From contig DAOVVV010000014.1 in assembly GCA_030637025.1 (NCBI GenBank), positions 1 to 59,416 of the forward strand: a DNA stretch of 59,416 bases, read 5' to 3'. Shown here piece after piece: positions 24,774-32,431 of this stretch. The notes beneath the pieces were generated by a model. It made no database searches and was not told the DNA's origin. It saw only the letters and a list, made by a program, of their open reading frames with translations. This DNA comes from JAGLHV01 sp023143305 [NCBI: Clostridia bacterium]. GTDB taxonomy: Bacteria > CBDUZB01 > JAGLHV01. A program made the translations under genes and the position numbers. The stretch's first letter is position 1. The number at the start of each line of letters is the position of its first letter.

Positions 24774-25547
24774 CTATTTATAATAATAATCGTCGGTGTA
24801 TTCCAGGGGTTTATAAAAATATCTAGGAACATAATGTTCCACCTGAGTAAAAATAAACCCTAGCATGTTTGCATGCACCTGTCTCAATAAATCCTGAGCG
24901 TGTAAAACATGTGCTCTTTGAATATGATTTGCCCTTACTACCATTATTACACCATCCACAAGATGAGCTAAAATATGAGTATCAGTCACCGGTAAAACAG
25001 GAGGTGCATCGATAATTATCACGTCATACTTTGATTTTAATAGTTCCAGTAAATTTTTCATTCTCCCTGAAGACAATAACTCACTGGGATTGGGTGGATT
25101 ATCCCCATGGGTTATTATATCTAAATTTGATATCTTGTTTTTTTGAATAATCATATCTAAAAGAACTTCTCCGGAAAGAATTTCCGACAACCCGGGTAAC
25201 TGTTTTAATCCCATTAGTTGATGTACCGTTCCTTTTCGCATATCACAATCCAACAGGCATATTTTTTTTTCTTCGTCTCTTTTAGCCATAACAATAGCTA
25301 AATTTACCGCAGTAACTGATTTTCCTTCTTTATGAGCGGTACTGGTCACTACTAATGTTTTAAGCGGTGTTTCAGGGTTTATCTGACGAATATGGGTGCG
25401 GATAATGCGATATTGTTCCGCTAGTATTGACTCCGGGTCATAATAAGTAACTATTTCCGGAGCAATACCCGAACCGTCCGTTCTTTGGGCAACATATAAT
25501 CCTAATAAATCATCTGTTGTGGTTTTTTTCTTGGTTTTTTTAAACAT
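24774..25547 (-). CDS. CpsD/CapB-type tyrosine kinase (BY-kinase)
   Basis: A 257-residue cytoplasmic bacterial tyrosine kinase that partners the Wzz/GumC protein encoded upstream and controls polymer length or export by cycles of autophosphorylation. Walker A is TSTAHKEGKS (68-77), where the usual PGEGKS has become HKEGKS; Walker A' is CLLDCDMR (97-104); Walker B is VIIIDAPPVLP. The C-terminus ends in the expected tyrosine cluster, RYFYKPLEYTDDYYYK. As in Gram-positive systems the kinase is separate from its membrane partner, although the organism looks Gram-negative. The start ATG 25547 has no strong ribosome-binding site. Confidence 0.9.
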   Translation of the reverse strand: MFKKTKKKTTTDDLLGLYVAQRTDGSGIAPEIVTYYDPESILAEQYRIIRTHIRQINPETPLKTLVVTSTAHKEGKSVTAVNLAIVMAKRDEEKKICLLDCDMRKGTVHQLMGLKQLPGLSEILSGEVLLDMIIQKNKISNLDIITHGDNPPNPSELLSSGRMKNLLELLKSKYDVIIIDAPPVLPVTDTHILAHLVDGVIMVVRANHIQRAHVLHAQDLLRQVHANMLGFIFTQVEHYVPRYFYKPLEYTDDYYYK

Positions 25548-25935
25548 TTTTTTTACCTTTAATCCAAAAATAAATACTCAATTCTAAACAAAAACAAATT
25601 TAGTCCATAGTCCACAGTCGATAGTCCATAGATAGAGACAAAGAATAAATAATAACTAAATTCAAAATCTAAAATTCTAAATTCAAAACAAAGACAACTA
25701 CTGGATTCCTGCTTCCGCAGGAATGACCCGCCTTATCCGCCTAAGGCGGAGCGGACACTCGCTTTGCTCCTGAAAAATAACTTATTCGCAGGCTGAAGCC
25801 TGCGGCTACCTAAAAACATTCTATCCGATGGAATGACAAAATATTTTAAATCAACAAAACTAATTTAAAAAACACAATAGATTCCTGCTTTCGCAGGAAT
25901 GACAGAATTTAAAACATGGAATGACAGAGTTTCTT
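25548..25935. repeat. Repeat-filled gap
   Basis: GTCCATAG unit at 25599-25635; REP hairpins at 25704-25727 and 25879-25902; a CCGCCTAAGGCGG palindrome at about 25737-25750; and a GCAGGCTGAAGCCTGC hairpin at 25784-25813. No gene is visible. Confidence 0.8.
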
Positions 25936-27291
25936 TTATCTGCTTTTTTTATAATCTTTGGCTATGATTATTTTTGAAGTTACCCCTAAATAGGGGATTT
26001 TTAAAACTTCTTTTACTTCTTCAATTTTTCTAAAGGAATGGTCCATATAATCAAATAAAAAAACCAGTCCTCCCCCGCTCATTGTTCCTAAAAATAAACC
26101 CAATAAAGCAATTTTTTTCTTATTGGGTTTTATCGGTTTTAAAGGTAACCTTGCCGGCTCTATTATCCTGAATTTCTTTCCTTTTTCCGCTTCTTCTAAT
26201 TTTTTGGAAATACGGGCAGTTTCTAATCTTTGCAAGAGTGTTCCATAAATTTTTTCACTTACCCGGGAATCCCTATCCAAAGCGGATAATTCTGCGGCGG
26301 TCACACTTCCTTTTTTGTATTTAGATGCACCATATTTTCTTATATCTCTTATCTGCCGTTTCAACCCATTTCTAGTTAATTCTAATTCTTTAAGTTTTTG
26401 TTTTAAACTTTGATAAATAGGATTCCTCTCTGAAGTTTCACTACTTACTACGGTTTTTTCCATTTCAGAATCTATCTTTTCCCTGATGGTTTTAATCTCT
26501 TCGTTCAACTCTATCACTAAGGGATGATCTTCTTTAGCATCTATTAACAATTGGGTTAATTGTGCCTGTGATTGAGCCAATCGCCCAGTTAATTGGCGTA
26601 CCAGTGGATTTTGCTCCCTCTTTACCTCGGAAACAATTGTTTCATTATGCTGAGCAAGTTGTTCTTCTATTATTTTATACTCTTTATTAACTTCGTCTAA
26701 TTCCGCCTTAATTTTGTATTCACTCAATTTTTTCTCCGATTTTTCCAGGTCTTTACCGTAAACTTTTAATTGGTCCTGAATAAAATTAATCGCACTTTCT
26801 ACCCCTTCGCTTTTAAAATGCACATTCTCATCGATAAAAATTTGAGTAATATTGTCGGTTATTTTTTTTACCAGATAAGGGTCTTCTCCTTCATAAGAGA
26901 CATAAATTAAATTTTTCAACCTCATCTTTACATTAATGCGTTTCCTAAAACTTAGAAGAAATTTCTCAAATTCCAATTGGGTTTTAATATCTTTAGTTAA
27001 TTTTAATTTAGCTACCAATTCGGCCAGACGGGGCCAGGTCAAAATACGGGCAGTTAAAGTATTTATCTGAGTTCCCATTTTAGGAGAAATGGCTAAATTC
27101 TTTACCAGGGGATCAATAATCCCTTCTGATTCTAATAAAATAATACTGGTAGCTTCGTATTGTTTGGGTAAAAAGAAAATAGAGATGATAAAACCGGTAA
27201 AAACAAGCATAAAAGGAACAATAAAAAGCCATTTCCTGCGGAAAAAAACCTCTAAATATTCTCTTACATCCATTTGAGTGTTTTGTTGCAT
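25936..27291 (-). CDS. Wzz/GumC-type polysaccharide chain-length determinant
   Basis: A 451-residue inner-membrane co-polymerase: MDVREYLEVFFRRKWLFIVP begins the first transmembrane helix (about 18-36), a long periplasmic coiled-coil follows (about 170-310), and the second helix near 395-415 comes after the conserved proline-rich RIIEPARLPLKPIKPNKKK. It lacks a fused kinase domain; the separate BY-kinase downstream supplies it. It works with the polymerase and the outer-membrane exporter to set chain length. The start ATG 27291 directly abuts the TAA of the exporter gene with AAGGAAG upstream, so the two are translationally coupled. Confidence 0.9.
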   Translation of the reverse strand: MQQNTQMDVREYLEVFFRRKWLFIVPFMLVFTGFIISIFFLPKQYEATSIILLESEGIIDPLVKNLAISPKMGTQINTLTARILTWPRLAELVAKLKLTKDIKTQLEFEKFLLSFRKRINVKMRLKNLIYVSYEGEDPYLVKKITDNITQIFIDENVHFKSEGVESAINFIQDQLKVYGKDLEKSEKKLSEYKIKAELDEVNKEYKIIEEQLAQHNETIVSEVKREQNPLVRQLTGRLAQSQAQLTQLLIDAKEDHPLVIELNEEIKTIREKIDSEMEKTVVSSETSERNPIYQSLKQKLKELELTRNGLKRQIRDIRKYGASKYKKGSVTAAELSALDRDSRVSEKIYGTLLQRLETARISKKLEEAEKGKKFRIIEPARLPLKPIKPNKKKIALLGLFLGTMSGGGLVFLFDYMDHSFRKIEEVKEVLKIPYLGVTSKIIIAKDYKKSR

Positions 27292-28908
27292 TTATTCTTC
27301 CTTGGGTAATAAAGAGCCCTCATCAATGGGTTGAGCCAGAGCCCGGGTTTTATAGAAAGGATCAAGCAAATGAGCCAGGGAACTGGATATCTTACCTAAA
27401 AGAGTCAAAGGCACATAAACTATATCCCCCGGTTCCAAATTTATATTATTTTTTAGTTCACCTTTATATAATAATTTGTATAAATTTACTACTTTATAAG
27501 GAGGATTTTCTTCATTACGGGATTTAATAATATACACCCGCCACAAAGCAGCTAAATTAGTAGGCAGTCCTGCCTGAAAAATAACTTCTCTTAAAGTTAA
27601 TTTTTCTCCTTCGATATAATATTTTCCCGGACGATTTACTTGACCAAGGACATATACTACTTTACTTCTGTATTCAGTAATTACCACACTCACTTTAGGT
27701 CTTCCAATATAAGAAAGCAAATCCTTTTCCAGAGCATTAGCTACTTCCTGCCTGGTCATCCCTTCTACCCCCATTTCTCCTAATAAGGGAATAACAATAT
27801 TTCCGTAGGGATCTACTTTGGCAGCGGTACTAAATTCCGGGTGTTTTCTCACCAAAACTTCCACTTCATCATCCGGACCGAGAAGATAGGGAACCACCTC
27901 TTCTGTTTCTTTTTCTTCGTAAGTTTCGTCCCATGATAAATCTCTATCTTTACCTATTCTTGCTCCCAGTGAAAACCAATGAGTTAGGTCGTTTTCTTCT
28001 GAATCAAAAGGATATTCAAAGGTATAGTCAAGATGTAAATCTATATTTTTATAAAATAGTTTACCCAGGCTAATGCCTATTGCCCCGGTATCTAAGTTTA
28101 TCCCGCTTCTTAATCCTATTTTTTTATCCAAAAACCATATTTCACCACCGATATTGACCTGCCATTCATCTTCCTGCCGGGATAAATCCAGAGCTAAAAT
28201 TTTGTCCTCATCTACCTGCCAGGCAGCACCTATTCCTAATTTCAAGGCTATCTCTTCCTCTGTCTCCAGCTCTATAGTAGGCTGGGTTAAGTTTTTTACA
28301 CTCATTCCCAGAGATAACCGGCCTGTAGGTTTACATAATATTCCCCAGTCTGCTGTTATTGCTGTTTCTTTTTCCCGGGAGTCAAATAATAATAAATCCA
28401 GGGAATCTTTTTCTGCTGTTTTTGGTATATAATTAAGGGATTTTAGACTAAATCCTGTATAAATAGTATCTCTATCCAAAAGAGTAATAAAGGCTTCTAA
28501 ATCTACCCCATAATTTAATATAAAAGTATCCTCTCGATGTAAATCAGAAAAGTCAACCCCTGTCCACCCTATTCCTATTGTTCCCAGATTTTTTCCTAAG
28601 GGTTGCACAAAAGCAACATAATTTAACTTTAAATCCGGCCGATTATCCGTAACAGCAGGCTGAGCATACATAAGATTTATTTGCGTATCTTCTATTTGGG
28701 CCACCCCTGCCGGATTCCACAAAAGAGCACTGGTATCATCAGCTACGGCAATAAATGCCCCTCCCATTCCTGTTGGGCGGGCAGCACCTATCTCTTTAAA
28801 AAAAGCATAAGCAGGAATAATTGACATTAAGTAAAAACTAATTGCTATAACTATTCCTGAAGGAAAAAATTTAATTATTCTTTTAACGCGTAGTATTTTA
28901 GCTTTCAT
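27292..28908 (-). CDS. Fusion of a PorV/UPF0164-type beta-barrel with Poly_export-SLBB (Wza-like) domains
   Basis: A 538-residue probable outer-membrane polysaccharide exporter. The signal peptide ends near residue 35 (IIPAYA). Residues 36-320 form a UPF0164/PorV-type barrel: KEIGAARPTGMGGAFIAVAD then DTSALLWNPAG, with regular amphipathic strands. An acidic linker (322-339) follows, then a polysaccharide-export domain (340-412, YLLGPDDEVEVLVRKHPEFS, VDPYGNIVIPLLGEM, GMTRQEVANAL, RPKVSVVI) and SLBB-type domains (414-500, VYVLGQVNRPGKYYIEGE, LREVIFQAGL, LEPGDIVYVP). Classical Wza crosses the outer membrane with C-terminal helices; here a barrel precedes the periplasmic part. The frame is continuous across the join and abuts the Wzz gene. 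Confidence 0.88.
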   Translation of the reverse strand: MKAKILRVKRIIKFFPSGIVIAISFYLMSIIPAYAFFKEIGAARPTGMGGAFIAVADDTSALLWNPAGVAQIEDTQINLMYAQPAVTDNRPDLKLNYVAFVQPLGKNLGTIGIGWTGVDFSDLHREDTFILNYGVDLEAFITLLDRDTIYTGFSLKSLNYIPKTAEKDSLDLLLFDSREKETAITADWGILCKPTGRLSLGMSVKNLTQPTIELETEEEIALKLGIGAAWQVDEDKILALDLSRQEDEWQVNIGGEIWFLDKKIGLRSGINLDTGAIGISLGKLFYKNIDLHLDYTFEYPFDSEENDLTHWFSLGARIGKDRDLSWDETYEEKETEEVVPYLLGPDDEVEVLVRKHPEFSTAAKVDPYGNIVIPLLGEMGVEGMTRQEVANALEKDLLSYIGRPKVSVVITEYRSKVVYVLGQVNRPGKYYIEGEKLTLREVIFQAGLPTNLAALWRVYIIKSRNEENPPYKVVNLYKLLYKGELKNNINLEPGDIVYVPLTLLGKISSSLAHLLDPFYKTRALAQPIDEGSLLPKEE

Positions 28909-28949
28909 ATATCCGTTATCCGTCCTTTTTTAAATCCATGATTATAGAC

Positions 28950-28978
28950 AAAAACCCCGCCACAAAAACAATGGCGGG
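28950..28978 (-). terminator. Intrinsic terminator in the leader of the exporter operon
   Basis: On the minus strand CCCGCCA (28978-28972) pairs with TGGCGGG (28962-28956), followed by G and TTTTT. It lies about 85-110 nt downstream of the promoter at 29062-29091 and about 40 nt before the exporter start, so it may attenuate the operon. It could also serve the LapA-like gene upstream. Confidence 0.7.
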
Positions 28979-29061
28979 TAGATACTTTTTATATAATTTT
29001 AAAAGTTTATAAGACACAAACTTCCTGACTCAAACCTCTAACCACCAAGTTTTTCAAAAAT

Positions 29062-29091
29062 ATTGTAGCATATTTGGTCAAAAAGTGTCAA
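29062..29091 (-). promoter_or_regulatory. Strong sigma70-type promoter for the exporter/Wzz operon
   Basis: TTGACA (29091-29086) and TACAAT (29067-29062), 18-bp spacing, minus strand. The transcript would begin near 29055 with a leader of about 145 nt that contains pairable AAACTT/AAGTTT segments and then the terminator at 28950-28978. Confidence 0.75.
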
Positions 29092-29112
29092 GAATTTCTT
29101 TTGGCAAATTTT

Positions 29113-29439
29113 TTACAATAGTTTACCTATAGCACTATTACCATCTTCTGACATTAAGTCTCTATACTTTCTTATTTCTTTTTTGTAGATTTCTAACTCT
29201 TCATTCCTCTTTTCTATTTCCTTTTTATATTTTGCATTAAATCTCATGCTTTTTATAATTCCAAACAAGAAAGACATGGACGTTGCTATTAATAAGGGAA
29301 TAATTACCAAAAAAAGTATGGGACAATTCTTAATTTCCCAGATAAAAAATTTTATATTTACGACTACAGGGTTTTGAATGATAAATATAACCACAATTAT
29401 AAAAAACAAAAAACCGGTATAAAATTTAAAACGAGTCAT
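29113..29439 (-). CDS. LapA-domain (DUF1049) membrane protein
   Basis: A 108-residue small inner-membrane protein of the lipopolysaccharide-assembly LapA type. Two transmembrane helices (about 6-24 and 43-64) are separated by the family-typical FIIQNPVVVNIKFFIWEIKN segment, and a cytoplasmic coiled-coil (about 70-98, KYKKEIEKRNEELEIYKKEI) follows. LapA in Enterobacteria helps regulate LPS synthesis and assembly; the coiled-coil could play the adaptor role here, but that is inferred. AAAAGGGGAAC before ATG 29439 is a good ribosome-binding site. It ends just before the exporter promoter. Confidence 0.8.
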   Translation of the reverse strand: MTRFKFYTGFLFFIIVVIFIIQNPVVVNIKFFIWEIKNCPILFLVIIPLLIATSMSFLFGIIKSMRFNAKYKKEIEKRNEELEIYKKEIRKYRDLMSEDGNSAIGKLL

Positions 29440-29508
29440 TGTTGTTCCCCTTTTTTACATAGATTCCATTTATCCCAAAATAACCTCTCCGCAGCAAGAT
29501 CAATCAAT

Positions 29509-29566
29509 GTCACTCCTGCGAAAGCAGGAGTCTATCCCTGTAGATTCCCGCTTTCGCGGGAATGAC
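29509..29566. repeat. Head-to-head pair of REP hairpins
   Basis: 29509-29532 has GTCACTCCTGC-GAAA-GCAGGAGTC in plus orientation. 29543-29566 has the opposite orientation with stem TTCCCGC/GCGGGAA and, read on the minus strand, a GAAA loop. Compared with other copies, both stems carry compensated changes. The paired arrangement resembles bacterial BIMEs. Confidence 0.75.
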
Positions 29567-29584
29567 ACAACAAGCTGCGGGGAA

Positions 29585-30181
29585 TTAAACTTGAATTAAA
29601 TCAAGAATGTTTATGTTTAATTTTTTAAGTAATTGCTTTAGCTTAAATAAAGGCAAACCTAATATATTAAAATAAGAACCCCGGATATCATCAAAAATAA
29701 TAGCCCCGGCCCCTTCTATAGAAAACCCGCCTGCTTTATCGTAAGATTTTAAGATTTTTAAATATTTTTCAATCTCACTGTCCGAAAGGGGTTTTACTTT
29801 TAATCCGGACACCTGCACCCCTGATACCGTTTTACCTGCCGGCATATCAATTAAGCAAAGGCCGGTATAAACAGCAATTGTATTCCCGCTAAAAAGATGT
29901 AAAAATCTTTTTGCTTCTTTCCTGTTTTTGGGTTTACCTATAATTTCATTCTTCACTATTACTAAGCTGTCCGCTCCGATAATAATACCTTCTTTAACTT
30001 TTTGGGCCACTGCATATGCTTTTTTATGTGCATTGCTAATAGTTAAATCCTTTATGTGTTTACCGTTTTTAAATTCTTCTTTCACTGCGGAAACAACAAC
30101 TCGATGTTTTATGCCGCAAGCACTGAGTATTTCTGTACGTTTTTTAGACGCAGAAGCTAAAATAACCGGTTTTTTTTTCAT
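29585..30181 (-). CDS. maf: Maf-type nucleoside triphosphate pyrophosphatase
   Basis: A 198-residue house-cleaning enzyme that hydrolyses non-canonical or methylated nucleoside triphosphates to monophosphates. The start PVILASASKKRTEILSACGI is the Maf signature (usually LASSSPRR); VKEEF carries the conserved glutamate; KAYAVAQKVKEGIIIGADSL, then VIVKNEIIGKPKNRKEAKRF, includes the catalytic D and the GKP motif. The length is standard. A TTG in frame at 30184 is possible, but ATG 30181 is chosen; no clear ribosome-binding site is present, and the gene lies 12 nt after the preceding gene, so coupling is likely. Confidence 0.9.
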   Translation of the reverse strand: MKKKPVILASASKKRTEILSACGIKHRVVVSAVKEEFKNGKHIKDLTISNAHKKAYAVAQKVKEGIIIGADSLVIVKNEIIGKPKNRKEAKRFLHLFSGNTIAVYTGLCLIDMPAGKTVSGVQVSGLKVKPLSDSEIEKYLKILKSYDKAGGFSIEGAGAIIFDDIRGSYFNILGLPLFKLKQLLKKLNINILDLIQV

Positions 30182-30193
30182 CAATTATATTTT

Positions 30194-32170
30194 TTACTTT
30201 CCTTTTACTTTTTTTACTCTTGCTAAAAATTTTAGTGCTTGTTCATTAGTGGGATCTAAATTAAGAATCTCTGTTAAAACTTCAATAGACTTTTCGTATC
30301 TATTCTCAAAATAATAATCCTCTGCTTTCTTAAGAAGGTTGTCTATTTTTTTATAGTCTATCTGTTGACTAACAGGACTGCTCTCCGAAATATGTTGTTT
30401 ATTCTTTTTTATTTTTTTAAGCTTTTTTCGTGCCAGAGCAATACCTTTTTTTGCTTCCTGATTACCTGCATCCAACTTTAACACAGATACGAATTTTTCT
30501 ATTGCTTTATTTAAGTTTTTCGCTCTTAATTCTCTTCTTCCTTCTACAAGCTGTTCCTGAATCAAACCTCTTATTTTCTTTCCGGCCTGTATTATTCTTT
30601 TCTTTATTGCTTCACTTCCGGGATTATCCCCTAATGCCTGTTCCCATTCTTTTATTGCCTGTAAGTACTCCTTGTTTTGATAATGCCTGTCTCCTAATCG
30701 AACAGGAATAGGTATTCTTTTTTGCTTTTCCTGTCTTACTTTTTCAATATATTCATTTAGTTTTTTAAAGCCCGGATTTATGATTAAAATTTTCTTCCAT
30801 TCTATAATAGTATCATTATATCTTCCGCTTGCATAAATATTTAAGCCTCGCTCAAAATGAAATTTTGCTTTTTCACCAAGATTAACAGTTCCTATCATTT
30901 TATTTTTTACTTCCTCCGCCTGTAATATCGCATCTTTATATAAAGGATTTATTTTTAATACCTGTTTGAATTTTTTATAAGCTTTAAGATATTCTCCTTC
31001 CTGAATAAATCTTATTCCTCCGGCAAAAAAGCGTACTTCTCTTTCTTTGTTTATTTCTTTTTCTATCTCTTTTATACTTTCTTTTATTTTACTTTCTAAT
31101 TTTTCGTCTCCACTCATTCGTGTCCAGGGTAACGCCTCCTTCTTCCAAATATCCACTGCTTCCTGATAACATTTTTCCTTTGCTCTTTTCTGTCCTTCTT
31201 TATAATATTTTTCTGCTTGAATTTTTTTTCCTTTTCGCTCCTCTTGCTGGACTTTTCTCCCTTCTTCTTCCAGAGAAGACCCAAATCGAGTGGTAAAAGA
31301 AAAACGATGGGTTTCTCCTAATTGATGAGGAGCAAAAGCATAATCACAGTTAAAATTACGATACTTGACCCCTAATCCCGCAGTAAGATTATCCTCATTA
31401 TATCCACCCCTTAAGGCAAATCTATTCTCAATCCAATATTCTAACCCATAATGTTGTTTAGTAGTTAATCCTTCCGTTTCATCTACATCAACGGCTAAAA
31501 TTATTTTGTTATTATGCCGGGGCAGTACATTGCATAAATGGTAAGCTACTCCAATCTTAGCATTTAAAGGATATTTTTCTTCTACTGATTTTAATTTTAA
31601 AACCGGGGATAAAGCATTTTGAAAATTAACTGCTGTGGAAATATTTGCATTGATGTTCCATAAAAAACCAACATCTATACCCCATCCCGTATCAGAATAT
31701 ATATCTATCTTTTGGTTTATTGCTTTAAAATTTATTCCGGCGGATATCGCTTTGGAAATATTTCTACTGTAAGCAGCTAAAAAAGCTATTTGTGTATCAC
31801 TAAAAGTAGAAACCTGGGCCAAAGGACCTTCTCTTTTTTCAATTTCCCCTGTAGAAAGACGAATAATCCCTACTCCAAAAGTTCCCAGTTCAGCAAAAGG
31901 ATGAACATAGTTTAAAGAATCATACAGGGTATCTTCCCATAAATTAATGTGTAATCCCGTAACTTCCGGTTTGGATAGAAAAGTAAGACCGGCCGGATTC
32001 CAATAAACAGCATTAGCATCGTCCGCCACTGCACAAAAAGCACTACCCATTCCTAAAGCACGGGCACCTGTACCCATAGTAAGAAAAGACCCTTTTGTAT
32101 TGGCATCAACATTATCGGCACAAATTATCAAGGAAATAAATCCCATTACAAAAAGAGTAAATTTTTTCAA
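30194..32170 (-). CDS. PorV/UPF0164-like barrel fused to TPR repeats
   Basis: 658 residues. A signal peptide (to about VDA, residue 23) leads into TKGSFLTMGTGARALGMGSA then FCAVADDANAVYWNPAGLTF, the UPF0164/PorV start; the barrel continues to about residue 310 (HRFSFTTRFGSSLEEEG). The remainder is helical, made of five to six TPR-like units such as KAYKKFKQVLKINPLYKDA, DTIIEWKKILIINPGFKKL, QAIKEWEQALGDNPGSEA and KSIEVLTEILNLDPTNEQA. The TPR part would face the periplasm if the barrel inserts in the outer membrane, offering a docking platform. The start codon is TTG 32170, after GGGGGAAAT. Confidence 0.87.
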   Translation of the reverse strand: MKKFTLFVMGFISLIICADNVDANTKGSFLTMGTGARALGMGSAFCAVADDANAVYWNPAGLTFLSKPEVTGLHINLWEDTLYDSLNYVHPFAELGTFGVGIIRLSTGEIEKREGPLAQVSTFSDTQIAFLAAYSRNISKAISAGINFKAINQKIDIYSDTGWGIDVGFLWNINANISTAVNFQNALSPVLKLKSVEEKYPLNAKIGVAYHLCNVLPRHNNKIILAVDVDETEGLTTKQHYGLEYWIENRFALRGGYNEDNLTAGLGVKYRNFNCDYAFAPHQLGETHRFSFTTRFGSSLEEEGRKVQQEERKGKKIQAEKYYKEGQKRAKEKCYQEAVDIWKKEALPWTRMSGDEKLESKIKESIKEIEKEINKEREVRFFAGGIRFIQEGEYLKAYKKFKQVLKINPLYKDAILQAEEVKNKMIGTVNLGEKAKFHFERGLNIYASGRYNDTIIEWKKILIINPGFKKLNEYIEKVRQEKQKRIPIPVRLGDRHYQNKEYLQAIKEWEQALGDNPGSEAIKKRIIQAGKKIRGLIQEQLVEGRRELRAKNLNKAIEKFVSVLKLDAGNQEAKKGIALARKKLKKIKKNKQHISESSPVSQQIDYKKIDNLLKKAEDYYFENRYEKSIEVLTEILNLDPTNEQALKFLARVKKVKGK

Positions 32171-32431
32171 ATTTCCCCCATTTTAACCCTTTAGTTGAAT
32201 AGTTTAATTTATAGATAAAACAAAAAATAAATCCGAAATTCTAAACAAAGGATAAATCCCCCTAACCCCCTTTTCCAAAGGGGGGAACTCAATGAGGACT
32301 GTCGCTTTGCTCCAGCAAAACAAAAGACAAAAAATAGTCCATAGTCCACAGTCCATAGATAAAGACAACAAAATAAATTATAAATCCGAAATAAAGATAA
32401 AAAACTAACTGCTGAAATATATGCTAAAAGT
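32171..32431. repeat. Repeat-filled gap
   Basis: It contains a CCCCCTTTTCCAAAGGGGG palindrome (about 32269-32287; a related unit is near 42766-42784), a GTCCATAG unit (32335-32363) and AAATCCGAAAT-type units. No gene is seen. Confidence 0.7.

Noticed and set aside
22472-25902. CRISPR array suggested by the many short repeats
   Set aside because: Units are palindromic, irregularly spaced, of several families, without uniform spacers or cas genes.
28909-29060. Cyclic-di-GMP riboswitch in the exporter leader
   Set aside because: Neither the GEMM-I conserved core nor a recognisable class II core is present, although a regulatory leader remains likely.
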